DNA of 42,524 bases from Elusimicrobia bacterium RIFCSPLOWO2_01_FULL_59_12 (GTDB lineage Bacteria; Elusimicrobiota; Elusimicrobia; 2-01-FULL-59-12), in NCBI GenBank assembly GCA_001800075.1, contig MGUR01000075.1:34986-77509 (forward strand). The letters run 5' to 3'. Below, one piece after another: positions 9,159 through 18,578 of the stretch; the first letter of the stretch is position 1; every line of letters begins with the position of its first letter. Under the pieces are notes generated by a model. That model was not told where the DNA came from, made no database searches, and saw only the letters and a list, made by a program, of their open reading frames with translations. Position numbers and translations under genes: made by a program.

Positions 9159-10295
9159 TCAGACCAAGGACCGATAAATCGACTCCAAACGGCGGTAATG
9201 GTCACGAACGTTGAATTTTTCAAGTACCCGCAGGCGGCCTGCCTGGCCCATGGTCCGCCGCATGGCCTCATTCTTCAACAGCGTCACCAGATGGCGAGCG
9301 AGTTCACCGACGTTGCCCGGTTCGAACAGGAGACCGTTTTGCCCTTCCTCCACCACCGTCGGCACGGCGCTCGCCCGTGTCGCCACGACCGGGATGCCCG
9401 CGAACATGGCTTCGGTCAGGACCAGCCCGAAGGCTTCATACTGGCTGGGCAGGGCGAAAATAGTGGCGTGAAGAAAGGCGCTCAACAGATCGGCTCGTTC
9501 CAAGGTTCCGCCATAAATGACGTGGTCCCTGATTCCCAGACGCTTGGCCAAATGCTCCATCTCGCGCCAATACCCGAAATCGTATCCCGCGACAAAGAAA
9601 ACAACGTCCGGTTGATCGCCGAGCACCCCGACGGCGGCCCGGAAGAGCAAATCCAATCCCTTGTCAGGCGCAATGCGCCCGACAAAAAGGACGATCGGGC
9701 GGGAAGCGATCCCATAACGTTCAAAGACGTTATGGCGGATGGCTTTGAACTCTTCAGGGTCCACTCCGCTGGAGATCACTTCCAATCGCTTGGGTTTAAA
9801 GCCTTCTTGAAGGATTAATCGTTTTTCCCATTCCGAAACGGCCACGACCACATCTGCCGCCTGGATGGTTTGAGCCCCGACGGTTCGTTGATACCGGTTC
9901 CAGAAGGTCGAACGACGTGGCGAAAAATGAGGGTTGAATACAAATGGAATTTTCCGTTTCTTACACACTCGGGCGGCCGCGTCCGCCGGGAAATACCAGA
10001 ACGCATGCGCGTGCACCACGTCCGCCCGGCTCCACCAGAGGCGAACCGGCAACGACGGCATGACCGGATACGTGATCCTCGGCGGAGTGAAAGACCAACA
10101 CCGTTTCACGGGGATCCCATTTACGGTGGGCGAGCCCTTCTTTAATTTCACACCCCGCAGATGTTCCGCCAAATCGGAACAGAGAACCTCAACCTCATGG
10201 CCTTGTCCCTTAAGCCACTCACACTCTTGGCGCAGCGTCACTTCCACCCCTCCATGAGCTGGAAAATACTTGGTTCCCATCTGCACGATTTTCAT
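9159..10295 (-). CDS. Family 4 glycosyltransferase
   Basis: The protein has 378 residues with GT-B architecture. The N-terminal acceptor domain has the FPAHGGVE loop (about 12-19) and VVHAHAFW; the donor domain starts near PIVLFVGRIAPDKGLDLL and contains the full E-x7-E motif in SQYEAFGLVLTEAM. This looks like a catalytically complete member of the PimB/WbaZ-like group. The ATG overlaps the stop of the flippase-GT9 gene by 4 bp (ATGA), so the two are probably translated together. Its substrate cannot be read from sequence. Confidence 0.9.
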   Translation of the reverse strand: MKIVQMGTKYFPAHGGVEVTLRQECEWLKGQGHEVEVLCSDLAEHLRGVKLKKGSPTVNGIPVKRCWSFTPPRITYPVMPSLPVRLWWSRADVVHAHAFWYFPADAAARVCKKRKIPFVFNPHFSPRRSTFWNRYQRTVGAQTIQAADVVVAVSEWEKRLILQEGFKPKRLEVISSGVDPEEFKAIRHNVFERYGIASRPIVLFVGRIAPDKGLDLLFRAAVGVLGDQPDVVFFVAGYDFGYWREMEHLAKRLGIRDHVIYGGTLERADLLSAFLHATIFALPSQYEAFGLVLTEAMFAGIPVVATRASAVPTVVEEGQNGLLFEPGNVGELARHLVTLLKNEAMRRTMGQAGRLRVLEKFNVRDHYRRLESIYRSLV

Positions 10296-12691
10296 GCTTC
10301 TACCGCCTGCGCGCCGACCTTGCGGGAAAGCTTGAGAGCTTCGCTTACCGAATGCTGCACTGCAGCCAGCGTGAGATCCTGCATGCAGCGATGCGCTTTT
10401 TCATCCCGACATTCGTAGCGGTAACAGGGGGCACACTCGACCGGATTCCGAACCATGAAAAATTGCTCGCTCGGGTATCCCCATTTCTGTACATCGCCCG
10501 GACCAAAGAGTGCGACCGTTGGAATCCCCAAAGCGGCCGCCAAATGCATAGCCCCGGTATCGACGGAAATAAACAGGTCACAACAAGCCACCAAGCCTGT
10601 GAGCTCTCGCAGGGATAAAAGGCCGGCGGCATTGAACGCGGGAACGCCCGCCAATTGAATAAGTCCCTCGATCCGCTGTCGTTCCTTACTGGATCCTGTG
10701 AACAGGACTTGGAATCCATGCTGGGTGTGGATCAGGCGCGCCAGCTCCGCCATCCGCTCCTCTTTCCACCATCGGGTCGGCCTCTTCCCGAACGGATGAA
10801 GGCCTACCCAAGGCCGATCGGCCGGCGCTCCGTGATTTGTCAAAAGCTCTAAAACCCGCTGCCGCTCCTGGGGAGATACCCTGATCGAAGGCCGCTCTTG
10901 GGTCTTGGACACGCCAAGCACTTTGAGTAAGTCGAGGTTTCGTTCGCACTCACGCTTGATCGGTGCCGAAGGAACAAGCAAGTTATAAAATCCAGGCCAT
11001 TCCGATTCCGAAAAGCCGAGACGATAAGGAACGCCTGCCAACCAGGTCGCCAGACCGAATCGCCCATCCGTCTCTTGCGAGGACATGATGACCAGGTCCG
11101 GCTGTTCTTTGCGAATCCAGCGCCAGGACTGTATTATTTGGCGTAGTGACATCGCGTCCCACGCAGGCCATGTTTTCAAGTGGATGTTGTCGCACCCGCT
11201 CAACAAAGGGACCACCGCCGCGGCCAAGGGGGTAGTCGCGACGGTGGTTGAGGCACGAGGATAGGCGTGCCGAAGTGCATCCAGTGTGGGCAGAAACACC
11301 ACCATATCCCCGAAAGCGCCGGTGCGAAAGACAAGGACCTTCCGAAGCTTCTCTTTCTCTGGAGCCGGAACCGCCTTTTGCAGATAACGCGCCACCGCGT
11401 GGACCATGGATCCCGCATAGAAACCAAGGCTTCGGGATCGACATAGCCACATGGCCGTTGCTAAGGTCACCCCCCCGGTCGCAAAATCGCTGACTACGGT
11501 GGCGAGGCTGGCCCCGCGAGACCCCATCGATGGGATCCATTGCCAGTCCAAAAACGCGATGAAGGAGAGGCCCAACAGAGAGTAGAGGGCATAACGCTTT
11601 TGGTAGCCGGCGGCAATCAGAACGCTCCCTGAGAGTTGCCCAATGAATGAGGCCATAATGGACCATGCCAAAATCGCTAGGCACGGCGTGGCGGCAGCAA
11701 AGGCAGGGCCGTAGAGCCATTGGACCAGTTGCGCTCGGCATAGAAGGACCCCGAGCGCGGCCACCGGGCCCACCAACAGGAAATATCGGAGGAGGGTCCA
11801 AAACGTCGATCGGAAAAGTGGCCGATCGTTCTGGGAGGCCCAAGAAAGGGTTGGGAAGACGGCCCCCATCAGAATTCCAGGAATCAACTGAAACGCATGA
11901 AGAATTTGGTAGGCCGCGGTGTACCATCCGACCTCCTTCGGCCCACGGAAGTGCGAAAGGAACATCACGTCGATACGGTCATAAACCGAAAAGGACAGCG
12001 CGCCTAAACCTAGCGGGAACGCCCCCCATAAGACTTTTCGGACAAAGTTTAAATCCCACTGCAGCGGCACTTTGAAATAGGCGTATTGAAAGACGGCCAC
12101 ATTCACGCCCAGCTCGATTGCGCTGGCTGCACAGAGCGCCCAGGCCAAGGCGACCACGTCTTTAAAATACCAGGCGGATACTCCAGCGAGGGCCACCCGG
12201 ACAACTCCGGAGATCCCGTGAACCATCCATTCCAGCTCCATACGCTCAAAGGCCCTAAACACGGGGCTGAAGAGAGACGAGACCGCCGAGATCATCATTG
12301 AAACCGCGATGCCGGCCACCACCCAGCGGACATCCTTGCTCTGATGGGAGACCCAGACGGTCCCAAGCATGAGAACCAAACCAAGAACGGCCAACGCCAA
12401 CTTCAGAATCACTAGATTTCCAAGATACCGCGGAGCGGAGCTGCGGTCTTTGGCAATCTCCCGAGTGCAATAGAGATGAATCCCCGGGTTGATCAGACCA
12501 CAAACAATTTGGCTTAAGACCGTAGCATAGGCCAGTTTGCCGAAACCGGCATCGCCTAACTGGCGTGCGACGATGGCGTTATACAGGATGGCCAGCGCAA
12601 AACCTGTGGCCAGATCCAAATAAAGGAATACCGCATTCTTGGTTATGCGGCGACCCGCGACAACGACCGGTTCAGTGTACGCAGAGGACAC
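10292..12691 (-). CDS. Wzx-type oligosaccharide flippase fused to a GT9 glycosyltransferase
   Basis: The single open frame has 799 residues. Residues 1 to about 430 are a polytopic membrane protein of the Wzx/polysaccharide-transport (MOP) family, with an N-terminal NAVFLYLDLATGF helix, an early YNAIVARQLGDAGFG loop and about 12 hydrophobic segments. After a short linker (about 435-450) a complete GT9 domain starts at VLVFRTGAFGDMVVFLPTL, with SVDTGAMHLAAALGIPTVALFG and the C-terminal Cys motif VECAPCYRYEC...CM that is typical of heptosyltransferase-like enzymes. Flippases and GT9 enzymes are normally separate proteins of about 450 and 350 residues. The start is a GTG at 12691 with no strong ribosome-binding site, overlapping the upstream GT9 gene by 20 bp. 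No stop or frameshift is visible at the junction. Confidence 0.87.
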   Translation of the reverse strand: MSSAYTEPVVVAGRRITKNAVFLYLDLATGFALAILYNAIVARQLGDAGFGKLAYATVLSQIVCGLINPGIHLYCTREIAKDRSSAPRYLGNLVILKLALAVLGLVLMLGTVWVSHQSKDVRWVVAGIAVSMMISAVSSLFSPVFRAFERMELEWMVHGISGVVRVALAGVSAWYFKDVVALAWALCAASAIELGVNVAVFQYAYFKVPLQWDLNFVRKVLWGAFPLGLGALSFSVYDRIDVMFLSHFRGPKEVGWYTAAYQILHAFQLIPGILMGAVFPTLSWASQNDRPLFRSTFWTLLRYFLLVGPVAALGVLLCRAQLVQWLYGPAFAAATPCLAILAWSIMASFIGQLSGSVLIAAGYQKRYALYSLLGLSFIAFLDWQWIPSMGSRGASLATVVSDFATGGVTLATAMWLCRSRSLGFYAGSMVHAVARYLQKAVPAPEKEKLRKVLVFRTGAFGDMVVFLPTLDALRHAYPRASTTVATTPLAAAVVPLLSGCDNIHLKTWPAWDAMSLRQIIQSWRWIRKEQPDLVIMSSQETDGRFGLATWLAGVPYRLGFSESEWPGFYNLLVPSAPIKRECERNLDLLKVLGVSKTQERPSIRVSPQERQRVLELLTNHGAPADRPWVGLHPFGKRPTRWWKEERMAELARLIHTQHGFQVLFTGSSKERQRIEGLIQLAGVPAFNAAGLLSLRELTGLVACCDLFISVDTGAMHLAAALGIPTVALFGPGDVQKWGYPSEQFFMVRNPVECAPCYRYECRDEKAHRCMQDLTLAAVQHSVSEALKLSRKVGAQAVEA

Positions 12692-13928
12692 GTTGACCCA
12701 CAGGATCCCTGAAGAGAGACTTGGCGGCTTTCAAAACATCTTCGATGGAGATCGCCTCCATGCAGTCGTGCCGCGGACGGTTGCATTCCGAGAGACCGCA
12801 GGGGGCGCAGGGCACCTCTTTTTGCAGCAAGACCTGCCGCTGCCCCAGCGGTTTCCATACGTTCATACGGTTGGTCCCACTGAAGAGTCCCACGAGGGGA
12901 ATACCCAGAGCCGCCGCCAGATGCATCGGTCCGCTGTCGACGGAAATGAAAAGAGAGCAATTGGCGATCAATTCGGCCAGATCTCGGACGTTGGTTCGGC
13001 CGACAAAATTAAGGGGCTGGGTCCGCATCGATCTTTTTGCCTGTTGGTAAAAAGAGACGTCGCCCGGAGTCCCCGTCCAGAGAACTTGAGCTTTGTACTT
13101 GAGCGTCAAATGATCCGAAAGCCTGCCGACCTTCTCTGGATTCCAATCCTTGGATGGGCACCCGGCGCGCGCGTGTACGCCCATTAAAGGACGCCGTTCA
13201 TCCCACCCGTGGTGTCGCAAGTCATCGCGCGCGGACAGACAATCGCATTTCGCAAGATGAACCCGTGGGAAGTCAGTCGATAGCGCGGCGATACCCATCG
13301 CCGCCATTTTGCGGCGTTGACGGTCTAAAACAGGGGTGCTGTCATCAAAATCGGTCGCCTGCGTGAGCAAAAAACCCTCCCCCCGACGCGCATCTCCAAT
13401 GCGGAGCGGCGCGCGACTGAGGTAGGTGAGCAGCAGTGTAATCCAGTGACTGCCACTGGAAAGATCAACGGCCACATCAAAGGGCCGCCAGGCCAAGCGG
13501 CACGTTAGACGAAGCAACGCGAGCATCCGCCCACCAGGCACGCGCGTCCCTTGATCCTGGTTCCGATCAAAAAAGGGGTCCTTCCAATAGAGAATTTCAT
13601 CAAAGAAAAAGATCCAGGAGGCCCATGGTTCTGCATGATGCCCCGTAATCAACGTGAGACGTCCCTGCGGATAGTGGCGACGGATGGCTTCCAGCGCCGG
13701 GAGAGTCAGGATAAAATCCCCCAAATGATCGAGTTTGACGATCAACACTCTCGGCCTTTCGGGATTATTTTTGAGGGACTTTTTCATAAGGACTTGCCAG
13801 AAGGAGCGGACGGTTTGGAGGGTCGATGAAAGGGCAATGAGGAGGCACGTCCAAAGCCACAGGCGGGTCTTATTCTGGAATCGGTAGCCAGAAAATAACG
13901 TGAACGGGTTAACCGCGCGCACTTTCAT
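12672..13928 (-). CDS. GT9 (heptosyltransferase-type) glycosyltransferase
   Basis: The protein has 418 residues. The first 50 include a hydrophobic stretch (LWLWTCLLIALSSTL) that may anchor it to the membrane. The GT9 core starts at VLIVKLDHLGDFILTLPAL, has the donor-domain SVDSGPMHLAAALGIPLVGLFSG, and ends with the family Cys motif VPCAPCGLSEC...CMEAI. It resembles the GT9 half of the downstream flippase fusion, so the two may be duplicates. The start overlaps the oxidoreductase gene by 20 bp; an internal ATG at 13787 would remove the hydrophobic N-terminus and cannot be excluded. Donor and acceptor unknown. Confidence 0.88.
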   Translation of the reverse strand: MKVRAVNPFTLFSGYRFQNKTRLWLWTCLLIALSSTLQTVRSFWQVLMKKSLKNNPERPRVLIVKLDHLGDFILTLPALEAIRRHYPQGRLTLITGHHAEPWASWIFFFDEILYWKDPFFDRNQDQGTRVPGGRMLALLRLTCRLAWRPFDVAVDLSSGSHWITLLLTYLSRAPLRIGDARRGEGFLLTQATDFDDSTPVLDRQRRKMAAMGIAALSTDFPRVHLAKCDCLSARDDLRHHGWDERRPLMGVHARAGCPSKDWNPEKVGRLSDHLTLKYKAQVLWTGTPGDVSFYQQAKRSMRTQPLNFVGRTNVRDLAELIANCSLFISVDSGPMHLAAALGIPLVGLFSGTNRMNVWKPLGQRQVLLQKEVPCAPCGLSECNRPRHDCMEAISIEDVLKAAKSLFRDPVGQRVLCVH

Positions 13929-14928
13929 ATCCTTTTAAAATGACTTCCAAACTATGCGCATTGTCACTAGCCGCGATAATAGACTCTCGACCGTTGCGGA
14001 TACACGCGATAAAATGGTGAAAGGAGTCGGGACCCGCCGGATGGGGCTCTAGGGGGTGTGTAACCCCCTTCGGAAGGCGGTTCGCGTTCCAATCAATGTA
14101 GTCACGGGGACAGAATTGGATTCGTGCCATGACCTGATCGCCTACCAGCGTGAAATGCCCATCGCAAGGGTAACCATTCCAGCTCATTTGCAGCGTTACC
14201 AAGGGGCCTTGTCGCATCTGCAGGAAAGCCAGCGCCTCGTCTTCGACGTCAGAAGCAGGACGTCGACGACTGTGAATCATGCGGACCTGCTCCACCTCGT
14301 CGTCCAACACGTAGCGCGCCAGATCAACCAAGTGAATACCCAGGTCCATGAACACGCCTCCCCCCGCGTGGTCCTTTTGAAAGTGCCACGCTTGACGGGG
14401 GCCTGAATGACTGAAGGTCATATCCATCTTGATCACCTTTCCAAACGTTCCCGCTTTGAGCAACTGTCGAGCCCAATACACTCCTTTTGAAAAACGGAAA
14501 TTTTGGCGTACCAGAAGCAATCGCCCACTCTTTTCGGCCATCAACACAAGTGATTCAAGTTCAGGTGTCGAGGTCACCATGGGTTTTTCCACCATCACAT
14601 GCAGACCGGCTTGCAGACAATAAGCGGCCATCTCGAAATGATCCGCAGGCGGAGTGGCAATACTCACGGCATCCAGAGGTTCTTCATCGACCATTTGTCT
14701 CCAATCCGAGTATCGCTTCTCCACGCCAAAGGACTCCGCGATACGTTCTAAGCGGTCGGGGCCGCCGCGCCCCGACAGCGCTTGGATGGAACAGCCTTCG
14801 ACCGCCCTCAATCCAGGAAGATGTTGCTCTTGAGCGACTGCTCCAACGCCGATAACCCCAATGGAGATCTTCCTGGCTCTAGGGGGGAGGTGGCCCAGGA
14901 GACTCTGCACGATTTGAGTGGCATTCAC
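13909..14928 (-). CDS. Gfo/Idh/MocA-family NAD(P)-dependent oxidoreductase
   Basis: The protein has 339 residues. An N-terminal Rossmann fold carries IGVIGVGAVAQ (about 23-33) and the family signature EKP at 114-116. The C-terminal substrate domain has GGGVFMDLGIHLVDLARYVL, containing the Asp-x3-His pair commonly used in catalysis. Members of the family oxidise or reduce sugars and nucleotide sugars, for example in the synthesis of amino or deoxy sugars. In this operon it most likely prepares a modified sugar donor, perhaps with the neighbouring radical SAM enzyme, whose stop codon it overlaps by 4 bp (ATGA). The exact substrate is unknown. Confidence 0.9.
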   Translation of the reverse strand: MNATQIVQSLLGHLPPRARKISIGVIGVGAVAQEQHLPGLRAVEGCSIQALSGRGGPDRLERIAESFGVEKRYSDWRQMVDEEPLDAVSIATPPADHFEMAAYCLQAGLHVMVEKPMVTSTPELESLVLMAEKSGRLLLVRQNFRFSKGVYWARQLLKAGTFGKVIKMDMTFSHSGPRQAWHFQKDHAGGGVFMDLGIHLVDLARYVLDDEVEQVRMIHSRRRPASDVEDEALAFLQMRQGPLVTLQMSWNGYPCDGHFTLVGDQVMARIQFCPRDYIDWNANRLPKGVTHPLEPHPAGPDSFHHFIACIRNGRESIIAASDNAHSLEVILKGYESARG

Positions 14929-16112
14929 GAGGACGACCGCGCCAGCACGCCCGGGACGTGTTTTCTTTGCCGCATGGATTTATAGAACCGATCGGCCACC
15001 TTGAGACCCGCGCCCATGCTCAAATGCATCGATTCCACGGCGCGAGGGCATTTGGCACAAATGGGAAAAAACGTGTGCTTCCTCAAGTAGAGTCGCAGCC
15101 GCCGCATGGGTTCGTTATTCCAAATGTCCCTGAGCGACTCTTGGTAGATATTGCCAAGGACATAATCCGGGAAATCTGTGCAGAGGACGACATTTCCATT
15201 CGGCTGGATCGTTAATACCTTGTCCATGACCTTGCAATGAGCCTCGGGTGGATACAACCCGTTGATCGATGGAAATTTAGGGTTCTTAAAAAACCCCTGG
15301 AGCTGATCGGCTTTATCGATACCATAGATGATTACTTTCGGGTGGTCCTTCACTTTGTTGATTTGGTTTTGAAGAATCTCCAGATCAATACCCTCGCCGT
15401 GCCCTCTCCAACCCTCCCAGGTCTTCGCATGGCACCCGAACTCCTGCATCATGAACTTCTCGTGTTCCTGGCCAAGCGAATCCTGAACGAAACGAGGGAG
15501 ATGGAACTGAATCATGTCGAAACCATTCGAGAATTCAGTCTCGAAAAACATGAGGCTCTTTTCGAGGGCGTGGTAGTTATGGTGAGTGATCACGGAGTTG
15601 ATCACCACCACGGGCGCAAAAGGCTTTCGGACGGCCGCCAGCGCTCGGAAGTTCTTCAATATTCGCTCGGTCGTCCCGATGACCCCCCGGCTGGCGTCAT
15701 TTTCATCGGGATTGGACGAATCGATCGAAACAGTCAACCCGCTGAGGTTTCTGATCATCGAGTCCAGATGAGGGCCTATGATCGTTCCGTTGGTTGTCAT
15801 CCACACGACCTGCGCCCTCTCTCGCGCGAGTTCCATCAGGGGGCCGATGAACCGGTAGGTCATGGGCTCGCCGCCAAAGAGATGAAGCGACTCCCAGGAG
15901 GGCCGTTCGTCGAGCACCCGCTTCAAATCTTCAAAACGAATCTCTTCCTTAATGAACATTCGCTTTTCCGGATCTTCACCAAAAAAACTGACCTGTCCGC
16001 ACATTTTGCATTTGAGATTGCATCGCAAGGTCATCAGAAGAATCAAGGAACGGATGTTTTCGAAGCGATCGAATCCAAGCGCAACGCCTTCTTTTTCCAA
16101 GGCCTCACTCAT
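14925..16112 (-). CDS. Radical SAM protein with C-terminal auxiliary-cluster cysteines
   Basis: The protein has 395 residues from the ATG at 16112, which follows a GGGAGGA ribosome-binding site and overlaps the upstream methyltransferase gene by 8 bp; a longer reading from 16193 is less likely. The cluster motif is RCNLKCKMC with C31, C35 and C38, followed by FGGEP. The C-terminus has AHCKVM, VVLCTDFPDYVLGNI and ICAKCP, the pattern of SPASM-type auxiliary clusters. It shares SIDS...RGV-GTTER with the radical SAM protein at 6887-8017. It is coupled to a sugar-type oxidoreductase. A role in making or modifying a sugar or an attached group is inferred from context. Confidence 0.86.
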   Translation of the reverse strand: MSEALEKEGVALGFDRFENIRSLILLMTLRCNLKCKMCGQVSFFGEDPEKRMFIKEEIRFEDLKRVLDERPSWESLHLFGGEPMTYRFIGPLMELARERAQVVWMTTNGTIIGPHLDSMIRNLSGLTVSIDSSNPDENDASRGVIGTTERILKNFRALAAVRKPFAPVVVINSVITHHNYHALEKSLMFFETEFSNGFDMIQFHLPRFVQDSLGQEHEKFMMQEFGCHAKTWEGWRGHGEGIDLEILQNQINKVKDHPKVIIYGIDKADQLQGFFKNPKFPSINGLYPPEAHCKVMDKVLTIQPNGNVVLCTDFPDYVLGNIYQESLRDIWNNEPMRRLRLYLRKHTFFPICAKCPRAVESMHLSMGAGLKVADRFYKSMRQRKHVPGVLARSSS

Positions 16113-17073
16113 ATGTTCCTCCCACGGGAATCGGCGAACTGGTGCTGTGCGCGATAATCTTGAAAACATTGGGACACCGCAGAGAACGTGCAAGCCCTGT
16201 GAGCCAGGCGTGACGGTAAAGACAGAACTTTTCAGACCGAAGAATCTGAAGCCCCTGAGTCTTGAGAACCGCGATCACCTCCTGCTCATCAATGCCGCCG
16301 CAAACATCGTGATATTCGACGAGGGAGATGTCGGGCTTTGTCTTGGTCTCTGAATCTGGGGTCCGTTGGCTCGCACCGGACGCATAAAACATCCGCCAGG
16401 CCTTTTGGATAGCGTCGGGAAGCGAGTTAGCCCAAAAACGCTCGCAGAGGTATCGAATACGGTACAACGATGCATTAACCCATTTTTCTTCAAGCTCAGA
16501 GGCTCTGGCCATCCATCGGTTCAGGGGAGTCATCATTTTCCGGTTCAGGGGATCCGTAGCGATATAGAGAAATCCTCCGGGCAAAAGACGCCGGCAGGCC
16601 TGTTTCAGCGTCTCCAGATAATCTGGGAGATGGTGCAAAACGGAATGGAAGACGATCCCATCGTATAAGGCATCCGTGTTGGCAAGGAACTTATCGACGT
16701 CTTCTTCAACAATTTGAATAGAAGCCGTAAGGGTGGTGCAGGCTTCAATCGCTATCTTTCTTCTGAGTTCTGCCAGCATCCCGCTGGAAATGTCGACGGA
16801 AGTGACCCAGCACAATTGTTCAGCAAAGGCCAGGGTCATGAATCCGGTTCCGCATCCCAAATCCAGCACGCGCGGTGAATCTTTCGGGAAAAAGGACCGC
16901 AAGTAACGGATGTCCTTTTGAAATTCGGTAACAGCCGAGGGCATCATATAGGGCTGTTTGTCATCGTATGTCGTGGCCCCCAAATCGTGTGCCCAGCGAT
17001 TATGTTCGCGGATCTTTTCCGCCTGTTCAGGTGTTATTCCCAAGGGGTTGAATCTTTCTACCTCTGTCGGCAT
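16105..17073 (-). CDS. Class I SAM-dependent methyltransferase
   Basis: The protein has 322 residues. Motif I is VLDLGCGTGF (about 69-78), followed by the acidic VTSVDISSGML and a post-motif VFHSVLHHLPDYLETLKQACRRLLPGGFLYIATDP, all typical of the Methyltransf_11/25 families. The first 60 residues form a variable helical cap and the C-terminal 100 residues have no recognised domain. It sits between an O-antigen ligase-type gene (16 bp overlap) and a radical SAM gene (8 bp overlap) in the glycan operon, so O- or N-methylation of a sugar is likely but not shown. Confidence 0.87.
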   Translation of the reverse strand: MPTEVERFNPLGITPEQAEKIREHNRWAHDLGATTYDDKQPYMMPSAVTEFQKDIRYLRSFFPKDSPRVLDLGCGTGFMTLAFAEQLCWVTSVDISSGMLAELRRKIAIEACTTLTASIQIVEEDVDKFLANTDALYDGIVFHSVLHHLPDYLETLKQACRRLLPGGFLYIATDPLNRKMMTPLNRWMARASELEEKWVNASLYRIRYLCERFWANSLPDAIQKAWRMFYASGASQRTPDSETKTKPDISLVEYHDVCGGIDEQEVIAVLKTQGLQILRSEKFCLYRHAWLTGLARSLRCPNVFKIIAHSTSSPIPVGGTYE

Positions 17074-18578
17074 AGGCTCCCCTCAATGCGACGCAAGGCC
17101 GCCAATATCCCCAACAACAAACCTATCCATATGGCACTTCGACTGAAGGTTGGACTGGGACCGGTGATGCAAACCAATGCCAAAGTCTGCAAGCTCACCG
17201 CCGTCCCCCCGAGGAGCGCCTCGTTTTCCGGCATCTGGCGATGGGCCGTCAGGACGCGGAGAGCATCAATTTCCTGTCCTACTTGACGAAAAAACCATGC
17301 GAAGATGGCAAAACCCGTGACGCCGAGATGGAGCAAGATAAAGGCGTAGAAATTGTGAGTATTCGTCTGCCGATAAAGGCGAGGCAGATATTCATAGAGC
17401 TGCCATCGACCCCCCATCCCTACTCCGAACAAAGGATTCTCCCACCACGTCCGTATGGCATTCTTCGTTTCAATCCAGCGGTATTGGAAGGAGTAGCTTT
17501 GCTGCCAATAATCAAAGCTGTGGTATTTCCACGCATGCCACGCCTGGGAGCTGTCCATCTGAAGAAGGGAAGTCCAGATCACTAACGCGCCTCCCAGTGA
17601 CAAGAGAATGGCCCAATACTTGGTTCGGGATTGCGCTTGAGGCGTCCAGCGGAAAAAAAGGAGTCCTAATCCAAAGAGAACTCCCACCTCCCACTCCCTG
17701 ACAAAGGAAAAGAGCAAACAGAATCCCATCAGCGTCAAGCCTATTCCCAGCAGGAACGCTGATGCGATGTTCATGTGGGCATATTGAAGCCGGGCCGTCA
17801 TAAACAGGATGGCGCTTACAAAGAAAAATAGCTCATCCCCAAGGAAGATTCGGACTCCAAACTCCTCCAGGAATCCAATGCCCATAAAATACCGGAAAAC
17901 GCCCATCACGGCGCGAATCAGCAAGAGACCGCCCACCGTTTCAACAAAAAGCCTTAACTGTTTCTGCGAACGCACAATCTTGTAAAACAGCCAACAAACG
18001 AGCGGCACGTAGGATAAAGGTCGGAATTCGTTAATCGCAATGGTTGCTGGAGAATCGTAGTCTAAAAAGCTGTATGTACCCAAGAGAGCGGAGTAAATGA
18101 CGCCACCGATGGCGCAGCCCATAAAAGCAACCAGGGGGACTATAAAGCGACTTTTGGGTAGGAACGCTTCATGATCTTGCGAGCGGATGATCACCACGAC
18201 TACTAACACGAGCAACATCAACTCTAGAGCTGTAAAGTGCGCAAGAGGCAGATGAAGCCTGTAAAAAGGGTGGAATTCGCCGTGTTTGATCTTCTGCGCA
18301 TGGGTCGGAATATCCTCGAGCAAAATGATGATGCCGGTTAAAGAGAGAAGCCCTGTGAGGGGTGAATAAACGCTGATCGCTGCAAAAATCGCAATGGCGA
18401 GAAGACCTAACGTGAAGATCGGTTCGATCGTCTGCACCCGCAGAAATAGGAAACCGGTCACCAGCGCCGTAAGGGCAGAAACAGCCAGCGTGTTGGGGAT
18501 CTTTCCCATCACCCGTTGTGGTGTAGCGTTCCAAGCCCAAAGACGCATTCCTTCCATCATCGGATCAGTTCCGCTCAT
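17058..18578 (-). CDS. O-antigen ligase/polymerase (Wzy_C family)
   Basis: The protein has 506 residues with about 11-12 hydrophobic segments. A large periplasmic loop contains RWIETKNAIRTWWENPLFGVGMGG and then TNTHNFYAFILLHLGVTGF, the Wzy_C signature (Arg-rich loop and Asn-Pro-(L/I)-x-G-x-G, then HN) of WaaL ligases and Wzy polymerases. Sequence alone does not separate ligase from polymerase. A second member of the family lies upstream (20951-23284), so the pair may divide these roles. The ATG overlaps the preceding methyltransferase gene by 14 bp; in-frame ATGs at 18560, 18557 and 18548 are alternatives. Confidence 0.85.
   Translation of the reverse strand: MSGTDPMMEGMRLWAWNATPQRVMGKIPNTLAVSALTALVTGFLFLRVQTIEPIFTLGLLAIAIFAAISVYSPLTGLLSLTGIIILLEDIPTHAQKIKHGEFHPFYRLHLPLAHFTALELMLLVLVVVVIIRSQDHEAFLPKSRFIVPLVAFMGCAIGGVIYSALLGTYSFLDYDSPATIAINEFRPLSYVPLVCWLFYKIVRSQKQLRLFVETVGGLLLIRAVMGVFRYFMGIGFLEEFGVRIFLGDELFFFVSAILFMTARLQYAHMNIASAFLLGIGLTLMGFCLLFSFVREWEVGVLFGLGLLFFRWTPQAQSRTKYWAILLSLGGALVIWTSLLQMDSSQAWHAWKYHSFDYWQQSYSFQYRWIETKNAIRTWWENPLFGVGMGGRWQLYEYLPRLYRQTNTHNFYAFILLHLGVTGFAIFAWFFRQVGQEIDALRVLTAHRQMPENEALLGGTAVSLQTLALVCITGPSPTFSRSAIWIGLLLGILAALRRIEGSLCRQR

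Noticed and set aside
10983..11927. 314-codon minus-strand frame within the flippase-GT9 gene
   Set aside because: It is an out-of-frame overlap of the fusion gene with no transmembrane or catalytic pattern.
15237..16157. 306-codon plus-strand frame opposite the second radical SAM gene
   Set aside because: It is antisense to a gene with clear cluster motifs; its product has no recognisable domain and the neighbouring genes are all on the minus strand.
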